Below, one piece after another: positions 42,181 to 50,989 of a stretch of 64,000 bases of DNA. A program made the position numbers and the translations under genes. The notes beneath the pieces were generated by a model. The model searched no databases. It saw only the letters and a list, made by a program, of their open reading frames with translations, and had not been told where the DNA came from. Each line of letters begins with the position of its first letter. Within the stretch, counting starts at the first letter, position 1. The stretch covers positions 62,001 to 126,000 of the forward strand of contig JAXMCQ010000004.1 of NCBI GenBank assembly GCA_046349315.1, written 5' to 3'. This DNA is from JAEUMG01 sp046349315. GTDB lineage: Bacteria > Pseudomonadota > Alphaproteobacteria > Rhizobiales > Aestuariivirgaceae.

Positions 42181-43113
42181 ATGCCCGATCCGTCACAGAC
42201 CAGAGCATTCGGTTTTGCTTCTGCGATCGATGTGCCGATCCCCTATATCCAGCGCACGCGCGACTATTATCAGGGCTTGGGCTTTGGCGCGCCTTATGAA
42301 TGGGCGCATTATGCCGATGTGCCGTTTGCGCCCTTGCGGAAGCCGCTTGACGAATCCCGCGTCACGATCATCACCACTGCTGCCCCTTACCAGCCAGACA
42401 AAGGCGACCAAGGACCGGGCGCGCCTTACAATGCCGCGGCGAAATTCTTCTCCGTCTATTCCGGCGCAACCGACACTGATCCGGATTTGCGCATTGCGCA
42501 TGTGGCGATCGACCGCCAGCACACCACGGCGGAAGACCAGGGAAGCTATTTTCCGCTCGCCGCCTTGCGCCGCGCCGCCAAGGCTGGCCGCATCGGGGAA
42601 ATTGCGCCGCGTTTTCATGGTGCGCCGACCAATCGCAGCCATCGCGTGACGCTCGAGACCGATTGCCCGGAACTCGTGACGCGCTGCCGAGCCGATCGCG
42701 TCGATGCCGCGTTGCTCGTCGCCAATTGCCCGGTCTGCCATCAAACGGTGAGTCTCGCGGCGCGCGCGTTCGAGGCGGAGGGTATCGCAACCGTCGTCAT
42801 GGGCTGTGCGAAAGACATCGTCGAATATGTGGGCGTGCCGCGCTTCGTCTTTTCCGATTTTCCGCTCGGCAATGCGGCAGGCCGGCCGCATGATCGCCAG
42901 AGCCAGGACGAGACGCTCGACCTTGCGCTGACATTGCTCGAGCGCGCCTTCGCCCCGCGCACGACCGTGCAGAATTCCTTGCGCTGGAGCGATGATCCTT
43001 CCTGGAAGCTCGATTATGCCAATATCGAGGCGCTCTCAGCCGAAGAGATCGCCCGCCGCCGCGCCGATTTCGACCGGCAGAAGGAAATCGCCACGACCGC
43101 GCGTAGCCGATAA
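42181..43113 (+). CDS. GrdB-like (glycine/sarcosine/betaine reductase B family) protein
   Basis: The 310-residue protein resembles the reductase selenoprotein B family in IAHVAIDRQHTTAEDQGSY and in the later strand-loop DAALLVANCPVCHQTVSLAA. In that loop a Cys-x-x-Cys stands at the place where GrdB has its selenocysteine/cysteine loop. Cysteine homologues without the rest of the reductase are frequent in aerobic proteobacteria, and their reaction is unknown. No GrdA, GrdC or thioredoxin gene is nearby. It could be a different thiol enzyme of the same fold. Confidence 0.6.
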   Translation: MPDPSQTRAFGFASAIDVPIPYIQRTRDYYQGLGFGAPYEWAHYADVPFAPLRKPLDESRVTIITTAAPYQPDKGDQGPGAPYNAAAKFFSVYSGATDTDPDLRIAHVAIDRQHTTAEDQGSYFPLAALRRAAKAGRIGEIAPRFHGAPTNRSHRVTLETDCPELVTRCRADRVDAALLVANCPVCHQTVSLAARAFEAEGIATVVMGCAKDIVEYVGVPRFVFSDFPLGNAAGRPHDRQSQDETLDLALTLLERAFAPRTTVQNSLRWSDDPSWKLDYANIEALSAEEIARRRADFDRQKEIATTARSR

Positions 43114-43120
43114 TTCGGAT

Positions 43121-43753
43121 TTATCCGGGCTGCCACTCATACTCCATCTGCCGCGCCGTGGCGCGGGCGGCGTCGAGCCCGAGCATGCGGGAGACAAGAT
43201 GCAGGCTCATGGCGATGCCGGCCGAAATCCCCGCCGAAGTCACAATCGCGCCGGTATCGACGAAGGCTGCATTCTCGGCAATCTGCAAATGCGGATGGTC
43301 GCGGCGCAGTTCTGGGATGTCTTCCCAATGCGTCGTCGCCTGCCGGCCATCGAGGAGGCCGAGCTTGGCGAGTATAAAAGCACCGGTGCACACCGAAGCC
43401 GTGAGCGGCGCCTTCGCCGCTTGCCGCTTCACCCAGGCAAGCGTTATCGGGCATGCGAGCGGCGCCGTCATGACGCCGCCCGGCACGATCAGGATGTCGG
43501 GCTCCGGCGCATCGTCGAAGCCGAAGCCCGGGATCACCATCAATCCGTGGCGCGCCCGCAAGGGCCCGCGCGCGCAGGCGATCGTTGTCACTTCAAATGG
43601 TGCATGCCCGTGCGCCGCCCAGTGGATGCGCCCCGCTACCGAGAAGACCTCGAAAGGCCCGGCAAAATCGAGCACCTCGACATCGGGAAAGAGCAGAATC
43701 GCGACACGCAAGGGCCGCTCGCGCAATCGCGCTTTCAACAGATCGTCAGTCAT
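43121..43753 (-). CDS. DJ-1/PfpI (GATase1-like) family protein
   Basis: This 210-residue single-domain protein starts its fold at VAILLFPDVEVLDFAGPFEV and carries the nucleophile elbow ASVCTGAFILAKLGLLDG. That wording matches the N-terminal domain of GlxA-type AraC regulators, including the TTHW string. It has no DNA-binding part. It lies 13 bases after the GlxA-type regulator in the same direction, so they are probably one transcript. Confidence 0.85.
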   Translation of the reverse strand: MTDDLLKARLRERPLRVAILLFPDVEVLDFAGPFEVFSVAGRIHWAAHGHAPFEVTTIACARGPLRARHGLMVIPGFGFDDAPEPDILIVPGGVMTAPLACPITLAWVKRQAAKAPLTASVCTGAFILAKLGLLDGRQATTHWEDIPELRRDHPHLQIAENAAFVDTGAIVTSAGISAGIAMSLHLVSRMLGLDAARATARQMEYEWQPG

Positions 43754-43766
43754 TGGATAGTCTCCG

Positions 43767-44756
43767 TCAGGCTTCGAGACTGTCGTGCCAGGCCGAATTG
43801 AAGCGGCGCCGGTAATCGCCGGGCGTGACACCCAATCGGCGCGTCATGGCGCGGGCCATGACATCGGCGCTGGCAAAGCCACATTGCGATGCGACCCGCT
43901 CTATGGGATCGGCGGATGCCTCGAGCCTGCGCCTTGCCGCCTCGAGCCTGGCGCGTTCGACGAATTTCGCCGGGCTCAGCCGTGCCGTCTCCTGGAAGAC
44001 GCGGGCGAAATTGCGCGGGCTCATGCCGGCGCGCGCCGCCAATGAAGTCACCGAGAGATCGGCGTCGAGATGGGCCAGGATCCAGTCGCGCACCCGATCG
44101 AGTGGCGGGTGGAAGGCGGCGTCGAGTGCAAGGTCGGCGCCGAATTGCGATTGGCCGCCCGGCCGCTTGCGGAACACGACCAGTTCCTGCGCGGTGCGGA
44201 GCGCAAGCTTCGCTCCGTGATCCTCTTCGATCATGGCGAGCGCCATGTCGATCCCGGCGGTGACGCCGGCCGAGGTCCACACGCCCGTATCCTTGATGAA
44301 GATCGGATCGCGCTCGATCGCAGCACCGGGATGGCGTGCGGAGAGCCGGTCGCACCAGTTCCAATGCGTCACCGCGCGGCGGCCGTCGAGGAGTCCCGCG
44401 GCGGCGAGCAGGAAGGCGCCGGTGCAGATCGAGCCGATGCGGCGGAAGCGCGGTGCCATACGCTTCAGCCAGGCGATGACTTTCGGATCGTCGCAGAGCG
44501 CATGAATGCCGGCGCCGCCGGCAATGAGGAAAGTGTCGATGGATTTGAGCCCGGCGAGTTCGCAGCCCGGCTGAAACGGCAGGCCGGACGAGCTTTTGAC
44601 CGTGCCAGGCCGCGGCGCCACCGTCACGACTTCGTAGGGCGGCGGGCTTGCCTCGGCGAGAGCTGCCGCCGTGGCAAAGACGTCATGCGGGCCGGCAATG
44701 TCGAGCAATTCGACATTGTCGAAGACGAGGATGGCAATCTTGCGCGGGGCTTTCAT
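43767..44756 (-). CDS. GlxA-family AraC-type transcription regulator
   Basis: The 329-residue protein has an N-terminal DJ-1/PfpI domain (IAILVFDNVELLDIAGPHDV; elbow GSICTGAFLLAAAGLLDG). A C-terminal AraC double helix-turn-helix follows (LAARAGMSPRNFARVFQ and ERVASQCGFASADVMARAM). Such regulators control small-molecule catabolism; no effector can be named. The start at MKAPRKIAIL fits the family. Confidence 0.9.
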   Translation of the reverse strand: MKAPRKIAILVFDNVELLDIAGPHDVFATAAALAEASPPPYEVVTVAPRPGTVKSSSGLPFQPGCELAGLKSIDTFLIAGGAGIHALCDDPKVIAWLKRMAPRFRRIGSICTGAFLLAAAGLLDGRRAVTHWNWCDRLSARHPGAAIERDPIFIKDTGVWTSAGVTAGIDMALAMIEEDHGAKLALRTAQELVVFRKRPGGQSQFGADLALDAAFHPPLDRVRDWILAHLDADLSVTSLAARAGMSPRNFARVFQETARLSPAKFVERARLEAARRRLEASADPIERVASQCGFASADVMARAMTRRLGVTPGDYRRRFNSAWHDSLEA

Positions 44757-44919
44757 GATCCCCTTCTTGGCGCGAAACGGTCTTGGCCGAAAGGACAATC
44801 AACCGACGATTCCTGCCAAGCGTGACAGGAGCGTTACGCGCCTCTTCCCCCGTCATCGCATCGTCAGACCGCGAGCGTTATATTACCTGACGTCGTTTCG
44901 CCGCATGAGGGAGGACGTC

Positions 44920-45984
44920 ATGAAGCTGAAGCAGCTCCGCATTGCCACCTTCAACCTCTACAACCTCAACGAGCCGGGTCTGCCGATCTATACCGACCCC
45001 GATGGGTGGAGTCAGGCCGAGTATGATAGGAAGATCGACTTCACCCAGAGGATGATCCGCGCGCTCAAGCCCGACATCCTCGGCCTGCAGGAATTGTGGC
45101 ATGCAGCCTCGATCACGCGGGCGCTGCAGGCTTCGGGACTGAGCGCCGACTATGACCTCCTCGCTCCCGCCGATGCCGCGGGAGGCCACATCGTGTGCGC
45201 CGCGCTCGTGAAGAAAGGGTTGGTGGAGGGAACTCCTGACTGGATCGTGAAATTTCCGGAGAAATTCATTCTCCAGAGTTCGGGCGATGATGCACAGACG
45301 CCTTCCATAAAAGTTGCGATCAAGAGTTTTTCGCGACCGGTTCTGCATTTTACGGTGCGCCCGCGCGAGGATCAGCCTGCCGTCCATGTCTATGTCTGCC
45401 ACTTCAAATCGAAGGGCCCGACGAAAGTCTTCCAGGAAGACTGGTTCAAGGCCGACAAACTGACCTACCAGAAGCATGTGAACGGCATCGGCGGGGCCTT
45501 GTCGACCATCCGGCGCACCGCCGAGGCCGCGGCGCTTCGCTTCATGCTGACGGAGCAGATGAAGGGCACACGCACCGCCGTAATCGTGCTCGGCGACATC
45601 AATGACGGCCAGCACAGCAATACGGCCAATATCCTCACCGAGCAGCCGCGCTATCTCGTCGGCGATTCGATGGGCGGCGGCGATGTCAGCCTCTACACCG
45701 CCCAGACCTTGCAGGAATACCGCAGCACGCGCGACGTCTATTACACCCACATCCACCAGGACATCATGGAATCGCTCGATCACATCCTGGTCAGCGAGGA
45801 ATTCTACGACAACAGCCGCCGGCGCCTGTGGATGTTCGACGGCATGTCGGTCAACAACGACCATCTCAACAGCGAGAAGCACAAGGAGGATGGGTCGAAC
45901 GACCACGGCATCATCTGCGCCAGCTTCACCTACAAGCCCATCCACGCGGAAGCCGAGGCGATCGTGGCGGCCGGCATGCGGTAG
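44920..45984 (+). CDS. Endonuclease/exonuclease/phosphatase family protein
   Basis: The 354-residue protein has the fold markers in order: RIATFNLYNLNEPG, LGLQELWH (metal glutamate), HFKSKGP, VLGDIND, and the final DHGIICASF, with LDHILVSEEF before it. Members act on DNA, phosphoinositides or sphingolipids. No signal peptide is seen. GGGAGG precedes the ATG. Confidence 0.88.
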   Translation: MKLKQLRIATFNLYNLNEPGLPIYTDPDGWSQAEYDRKIDFTQRMIRALKPDILGLQELWHAASITRALQASGLSADYDLLAPADAAGGHIVCAALVKKGLVEGTPDWIVKFPEKFILQSSGDDAQTPSIKVAIKSFSRPVLHFTVRPREDQPAVHVYVCHFKSKGPTKVFQEDWFKADKLTYQKHVNGIGGALSTIRRTAEAAALRFMLTEQMKGTRTAVIVLGDINDGQHSNTANILTEQPRYLVGDSMGGGDVSLYTAQTLQEYRSTRDVYYTHIHQDIMESLDHILVSEEFYDNSRRRLWMFDGMSVNNDHLNSEKHKEDGSNDHGIICASFTYKPIHAEAEAIVAAGMR

Positions 45985-46015
45985 GGCGCTTGCGCTTTAC
46001 GCGGCGGTCGCAATT

Positions 46016-46204
46016 TCAAGAGGTTTCTGTCGGCCCGGATCTTGGGTCTTCTGCGGTCCCATCTTCCGGTGCGACAGGCTCGACTTCCTCGCCATAAGTG
46101 TCGATCAGTTCGGCCAGGGGATCGCCCGTGGAATCGGGTTTCTTTTCGGGCGCGGGGGCGGGCTCCGGCTTATTCTCTTCGCTTGGCGTCTTTCCCCGAG
46201 GCAT
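46016..46204 (-). CDS. Small Pro/Glu-rich hypothetical protein
   Basis: A 62-residue frame rich in Pro, Glu and Asp (EENKPEPAPAPEKKPDS). No ribosome site is evident and I do not recognise a family. It may be a disordered small protein or a chance frame. Confidence 0.35.
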   Translation of the reverse strand: MPRGKTPSEENKPEPAPAPEKKPDSTGDPLAELIDTYGEEVEPVAPEDGTAEDPRSGPTETS

Positions 46205-46384
46205 GGTTGGTTATCTCAAATAAAGCCTTCCGAATTGCCTACGCTTTCAAGGCTTTCGGGTTCACTCCCGGTTCACAATTAATTTGATCGTCACGCGTCA
46301 GTCTTTCCTTGCCACGCCCCGGCAATGCGCGCAGTCTCGCCACACAGCGCTCCCGCTTGAAGGCCGATGCGATGGGAGGCATTC

Positions 46385-46576
46385 ATGTCCGCTCTTCAAG
46401 AACGAGTTTACCGCTTTGTGTCCGACGCTTTCATTGCCGGCCGCGCCATTGATCCGGACGAGGCCGCGACGTCATTGCAGAAAACCTTTCCCGATATTGC
46501 GCATGCCGAACTTGCCGATACCGTCCTTCGCGCCGCGAATGGCATCGGCGTCCGCCTGAAGAAGGTTCCCGCCTAA
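46385..46576 (+). CDS. Small hypothetical protein
   Basis: The 63-residue product (starting MSALQERVYRFVSDAFIAGR) has a balanced, helical composition like a real protein. It overlaps the converging zincin gene by 105 bases at its 3' end. No family is recognised. Confidence 0.5.
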   Translation: MSALQERVYRFVSDAFIAGRAIDPDEAATSLQKTFPDIAHAELADTVLRAANGIGVRLKKVPA

Positions 46577-47053
46577 CACGCCCCGCGCAATGGCGAGGGT
46601 CTCCGCATCCATCGCGCTCGCTGTGCCGGTCTTCACGCGCCGCCATGCGTCATGATAATCGCTGATGCATTGCGCCTGCTGTTCGGCGTTCCAGCGCGGC
46701 CATGGCCGGTCGAGCGCGGCCCGCCAGTCATAGGCGCCGCGGCGCGATCCGGTCATGACCCAGGCGCGCACCTGCGCGGCGAGGCTTGAGGCGATATAGC
46801 GAAATCCCCAATGCTGATACTGCCAGACATGCGCCAGTTCGTGGATCAGCACGCTCATCCCCGCGTCGCTTAAGTTCAGCGTATCGCCGGCGAAATGAAC
46901 AGGCTGCAGGTTGATGCGGTTGCCGACCGCCGTGGCCGAGAATGTGGCAAGCAGGCTACCGCGTGCGATCCTCACCGCGCCATAGTCGATCGCCCCGCCG
47001 AAAATCTCGCGGGCATAGGCAATCTCGTCACGGGCAAGCGCTCGAAGCTTCAT
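46472..47053 (-). CDS. Zincin-like protein with HELAH motif
   Basis: The 193-residue protein contains SVLIHELAHVWQYQHWG, the zinc-binding H-E-x-x-H helix found in DUF4157/eCIS-core-like proteins. It ends in a helical C terminus. There is no signal peptide. The start at MKLRALARDEI is chosen, because the frame further upstream consists of an intergenic repeat. It is probably an enzyme-like fold of unknown target; the last 35 codons overlap the small converging gene. Confidence 0.65.
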   Translation of the reverse strand: MKLRALARDEIAYAREIFGGAIDYGAVRIARGSLLATFSATAVGNRINLQPVHFAGDTLNLSDAGMSVLIHELAHVWQYQHWGFRYIASSLAAQVRAWVMTGSRRGAYDWRAALDRPWPRWNAEQQAQCISDYHDAWRRVKTGTASAMDAETLAIARGVLGGNLLQADADAIRGAKDGIGKFGMRNIGKGFLQ

Positions 47054-47073
47054 GGCTTCATGTATCACGTCTT

Positions 47074-47240
47074 CGCCCCGCGCCAGCGGGGAGAAGAGGG
47101 GCCCCCATGGAACGACGTGACATGGGGAAGATGAGGGGCACCCGGTCCCTTTGGTCGCAGTGTCCATTCGCCCCTCACCTCCCCATCGCGCGCAAACGCG
47201 CGATGGGTCCCTTCCTCTCCCCGCTCATCGCGGGGCGAGG
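47074..47240. repeat. Intergenic three-hairpin repeat, family R3 copy a
   Basis: It reads CGCCCCGCGCCAGCGGGG, then GGGGCCCCCATGG ... CATGGGGAAGATGAGGGG, then CCCATCGCGCGCAAACGCGCGATGGG, and ends CCCCGCTCATCGCGGGG. The same order of hairpins recurs at 59655-59795 with different arm sequences. Confidence 0.65.
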
Positions 47241-47272
47241 ACGGTATCGCACAAGGCGCCGCAGTCTCATGG

Positions 47273-48133
47273 CTACTGTGTCAGGATCGAAATGCGGCCG
47301 AAATCATACTTCTTGTAAGGCCGTCCCCAGGGGTCCTCTCCCTCTTGCGGCCGCATCGTACCGGCCAAGACAGTCTCGGCGCCGGCGAGCGCCACCGGCA
47401 AAAGCTCCTTCGCCTGGCACGGCGCATTGTGGCAGGGCATCAGGAAATCGAATTCGTCGTAATGGCGCATGAGCAGTTCATAGCTGTCGCGCAGCGCGCC
47501 GACATCGCCGCCATCGAGATGCGACCACACCGCGCCTTCGAGCAGGATGTCGCCCGAAAACAGGATGCGATGCGTCTCATCGAGCAGGCAGATGTGGTCC
47601 GGTGCCTCGCCCGGCGTGTGCAATACCTTCAGGCGGATGCCGCCGAGCTCGATCGTCTCGCCGTGCTTTAGCCAGCGCGAAACGGGGAAGGGCGGCAGGC
47701 TCGCCTTGTCGCGCGCGAAGCCCTTGGGCCAGGGCGGCGTCACCACCTTGTCGTTGATAAGCTCCCAGAACAGCGTCTCCTGCGGCGCGCCATCTCGCGA
47801 AAGTTTGCGCGAGCGCGGATGATCGAAGATCATGATCTCATCGAAGAGATGATTGCCGCCCAGGTGATCGAGATGCGTATGCGTATTGATCACGGTCACG
47901 GGCAGGCGCGTTAGTTGTTGGACGACCGCTTTCGGATTGCCGATGCCGCAGCCGGTATCGATGAGAATGGCACGGGTTTCGCCAATGAGCAGGTTCAGAA
48001 CCGTATGCTCGTAATGGCGCGGCTCCATGATGGCATAGAGATAGTCTGCGACCTTGACGACTTCGAACCAGTCGTCATCGACTACGACGCGCTGGGGCTG
48101 GGGGAGGGAGTGTTTGGGCAATTTGTCCAACAT
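47273..48133 (-). CDS. Metallo-beta-lactamase-fold hydrolase
   Basis: The 286-residue protein has the metal motif NTHTHLDHLGGN (about residue 90), LHTPGEAPDHICLL, LFSGDILLEGAVW and a late histidine in MPCHNAPC. It resembles GloB-like or lactonase-like members, but the substrate is not clear. The start at MLDKLPKHS is preferred; another ATG lies eight codons upstream. Confidence 0.85.
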   Translation of the reverse strand: MLDKLPKHSLPQPQRVVVDDDWFEVVKVADYLYAIMEPRHYEHTVLNLLIGETRAILIDTGCGIGNPKAVVQQLTRLPVTVINTHTHLDHLGGNHLFDEIMIFDHPRSRKLSRDGAPQETLFWELINDKVVTPPWPKGFARDKASLPPFPVSRWLKHGETIELGGIRLKVLHTPGEAPDHICLLDETHRILFSGDILLEGAVWSHLDGGDVGALRDSYELLMRHYDEFDFLMPCHNAPCQAKELLPVALAGAETVLAGTMRPQEGEDPWGRPYKKYDFGRISILTQ

Positions 48134-48272
48134 GCAAATTGCGAATAGCCGCCTCAAAGGATCGTACAGATGACGAATGCGGCAGCTAGACGCTTAAGGA
48201 ATGCGGCGCCCTCGGCCGATTGTCCCATAAGATCGTCAGACCCGAAGAGTGCTGCGGAGACTCATGCGCCTC

Positions 48273-49293
48273 TAGAGCGCCGGGTGTTCATTTGGAATCG
48301 AAATTGGTCACAAATCAGGCTGAAGGTGATTCAAGGTTTGCGGAGGTGATTTGCCATGCCGCATCCTTTGTCGAATGACCTGCGTGAGCGTGTAGTTGCG
48401 TTTGTTGAGGCCAGGCATGCGCAATGAGGCTGCCGCCCACTTCAGGACATCGGTGTCTTTTGCGGTGAACCTGATGAAGCTCTGGCGCGAGACAGGCAGT
48501 GTCGACCCGAGGCCGCGTGGCGGCTTCCGGCATGGCAAGCTCGGCCCCCACAAGGACTTCATCCTGGCTGCTGTTGCGGCCAACAGTGACATCACCATGC
48601 CTGAGTTGGCGGAAAAGCTGGCGAAGGCGTCAAGGCTGACCCGTCGAACCTTTCCGAAATTCCTGATCGCCTCGGGGCTCAGCTTCAAAAACTCTTCGGG
48701 CAAGCGAACAAGACGAGTCTGAACTGGCCAAGGCGCGGGCGCAGTGGAGGAGAGCCGCCAGCCGATCGGAGAACATCGTGGGCGCTGATCTTCATCGACG
48801 AAACGGGCACCACGACAAAGATGACCCGCCTGCGCAGGCGCTCAGAAGGGCGAACGGTTGAACAGCAAGGCTCCTTCGGCCTGGGCACGCAGACCTTTAT
48901 GGCGGGCCTCAAATGTGATAGCCTCATGCCCCCTGGGTCGTTGACGCACCGATGAACCGGGCGATCTTTGAGGTCTATGTCGAAACTCAGCTCGCGCCCG
49001 CCATCAAGCCAGGCGACGTCGTCATCCTGGACAATCTCTCCAGCCACAAGAGCGAGCGGGCCGAGAAGGCTATCCGCGCACGAGGCGCATGGCTTCTCTT
49101 TGCCGCACATAGTCCGACCTGGCCAATCGAGATGGCCTTCTCGAAACTCAAAGCCCATCTCCGCAGCGCCGCCAGAACCATCGACCATCTTTGGAAGGCG
49201 TATCAGCAGCATCTGCGAAATCTTCACACCTGAAGAATGCCAACTACTTCTCCGCAGCCGGATACGGATTCAACTGACCGCCTCGATGCTCTA
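48273..49293 (+). mobile_element. IS630-family insertion sequence remnant, TA to TA
   Basis: The candidate ends are TA-GAGC at 48273-48278 and GCTC-TA at 49288-49293, giving an element of about 1.02 kb flanked by the TA duplication typical of IS630. Further inside, the left TTCATTTGGAATC and the inverted right GTCAGTTGAATC also resemble each other. Removing the element and one TA lets the PIN-gene frame outside continue to a nearby stop, which supports these ends. Confidence 0.6.
48356..49277 (+). pseudogene. IS630-family transposase, frameshifted
   Basis: The gene starts MPHPLSNDLRERVVAFVEA and hits a stop at 48425. It continues in another frame with the helix-turn-helix region (EAAAHFRTSVSF; GSVDPRPRGG), then in a third with FIDETGTTTKMTR (first Asp). 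The second catalytic region, DVVILDNLSSHKSERAEKA, follows in the frame read from 48952. The final ANYFSAAGYGF tail is in yet another frame. Several indels and a short internal loss make it inactive. Confidence 0.85.
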
Positions 49294-49818
49294 GCTCGCG
49301 TCTCACCAATAAGCTCGATTACCCACTTTTCGTAATGTTGTGGCACTTCTCATTCGAGCCCCTCCAACGCAGCCAAAACGGCGCTGGCCAACATTGCATG
49401 ACCAAGTGCCGACTGAACTGCATCGTGAGCGAAGATATCGGACGCCGGCAACGACCTAGCGCTGGATATCTACGGGAGCAAAGCGCGACAGCTTTTCGAT
49501 CGTCGATTATTGCGGCCCCCTCAATTTCCAGTGCGCAAGAATATTTGCCGCCTCGCCATCGTCGAGAGTTTCTGCGGCTGGGCCGGCGACTAGCGCCGCG
49601 AAGGTTTTCTTTCGGACTGCTAGAGGCAAGACAGTTGAGGTCGGAAATTGCGAGGGAGCGGACCACCAGAGAGTCGTCGCGGCCGGTGCGCTTATCAATT
49701 CGGAGTTCGGTCAGGACGCTATCCGCCAGCAATACTCGATGTGGAGGCCCCTTAACACTGTGTTGGCCATCCGCTGGCGCTCGTTAATGAGGGCGCTCGT
49801 GTCGGCAACAATTCGTAC
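49294..49818 (-). pseudogene. Decayed PIN-domain nuclease gene
   Basis: Reading leftward in shifting frames one finds RIVADTSALIN (first PIN aspartate), then FAALVAGPAAETLDDGEA with acidic active-site residues, then EGAAIIDDRKAVALCSRRYPAL, and LGHAMLASAV ... KWVIELIGE at the end. This is the order of a VapC-like PIN protein. At least three frameshifts and an internal stop are present. The IS630 remnant sits in its last codons. Confidence 0.7.
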
Positions 49819-50989
49819 TGAGTGATCAGTAAGGCAGGATGGGCTCATCGGCCAGCTCCCCTGACCCTCAAAGCCGTCCAACAACTCTCTTAGCTCGACC
49901 CTATCCAGATGTAGCATGCGGGCAATTGGCCTCGCCAAGGATCCCCTTCTGGAATACGGCGTTGACCAAAAGCCCTAACCTGAGGCTGGTGGGCCTATCG
50001 GAGTCCGACTTTCTCCAAGTCGGGAGCTACCAAGTCTAGAACTTGGGGCGCACCATTCCCGGCAATGTTGCCGTAGTGCAGGAACCAATCCCAGGTTCCG
50101 CTTTGTGCCATGCGGAGTGAAAGGTCCTCGAGGCGACGCCATAACGGCCTCGCGCGAAACGCCGAAGGCATGCGTTAGGATGATGACGTGGCGGCGCGTA
50201 GAGTCCCGAGCCCGCCGCCGTCACCTCTTGAATTTTTGCAGATTACCGTCGTGCGCGCGGGCATCAGGAATGCGAAATTGAATCGCATGTTGCGTAACGC
50301 TCACGAGAGTTTTTCGCTGCGATCGAGCGTAAGCACTTCGGGCTCACGTCTCAGAGACACAAGATGTCCGGTTTTCGCGCTGCAGTGGTGCGCGACGCTC
50401 GCGTGGGTGATTCACGTTTATTAACATGCAAGCGCCGACTCGTCGTAGGCAAACAGACCGGAGATATTCGCTTCCAGGCGGCGGATGTATACACGGAAGC
50501 GCCGAGTTCGAACCGAGTAGCGTTACGATGTCCATGATGGGACTTAAGCCCAATCCAAGCCATTGTCGTAATTCCGCAGCGTCTTGCTCGGCTTGCGCCC
50601 TGACGTCCCCAAGAAGCAGAGGTCGTTCAGGCGGATAGTTTCTCACGACGGATACCGAGTAGTGCTCGAACGACTTCTGCTTACTCCCCCAAGAGCCTTG
50701 CCGCATTCTCAGCCGCGCGTGTCCCATCTTGTCGAAGCGCTTTCTGAACTTCGCGCGATCGACATGAACAGCTTGTCCCGCAATAGCGAGTTGACGGACG
50801 TTCCGTAGATTTGAGCGAATGCCCGGAGTTCCTCGAAGCGAGCTCGGCGATCGCCCTTGCGATCGCCACAATGGTCGTTCGCGACACGTCGAGCCGTTCT
50901 GCCACGTCTTCCTGTCTGAGTTTTAGGCTCTCTCTCGCAGGCGGAGCCGTTGGCCAATTTCTATTCGATAAATGATCCCAAACGCTCAT
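49819..50989 (-). pseudogene. Decayed HTH (XRE)-ImmA/IrrE peptidase-type regulator gene
   Basis: From the ATG at 50989 the gene reads MSVWDHLSN, then LKLRQEDVAERLDVSRTTIV (helix-turn-helix). It shifts frame to RRARFEELRAFAQIYGTSVN, shifts again through DGTRAAENAARLLGE, then gives NYPPERPLLLGDVRAQAEQD and LGLSPIMDIVTLL. After more frameshifts come GACMLINVNHPRERR, which precedes the usual HExxH region, and finally MLHLDRVELRELLDGFEGQG. This is the order of regulator-peptidase fusions of about 390 residues. It is clearly inactive. Confidence 0.75.

Noticed and set aside
42715..42760. Possible selenocysteine codon in the GrdB-like gene
   Set aside because: The loop reads through with ordinary cysteine codons (TGC) and there is no in-frame TGA.
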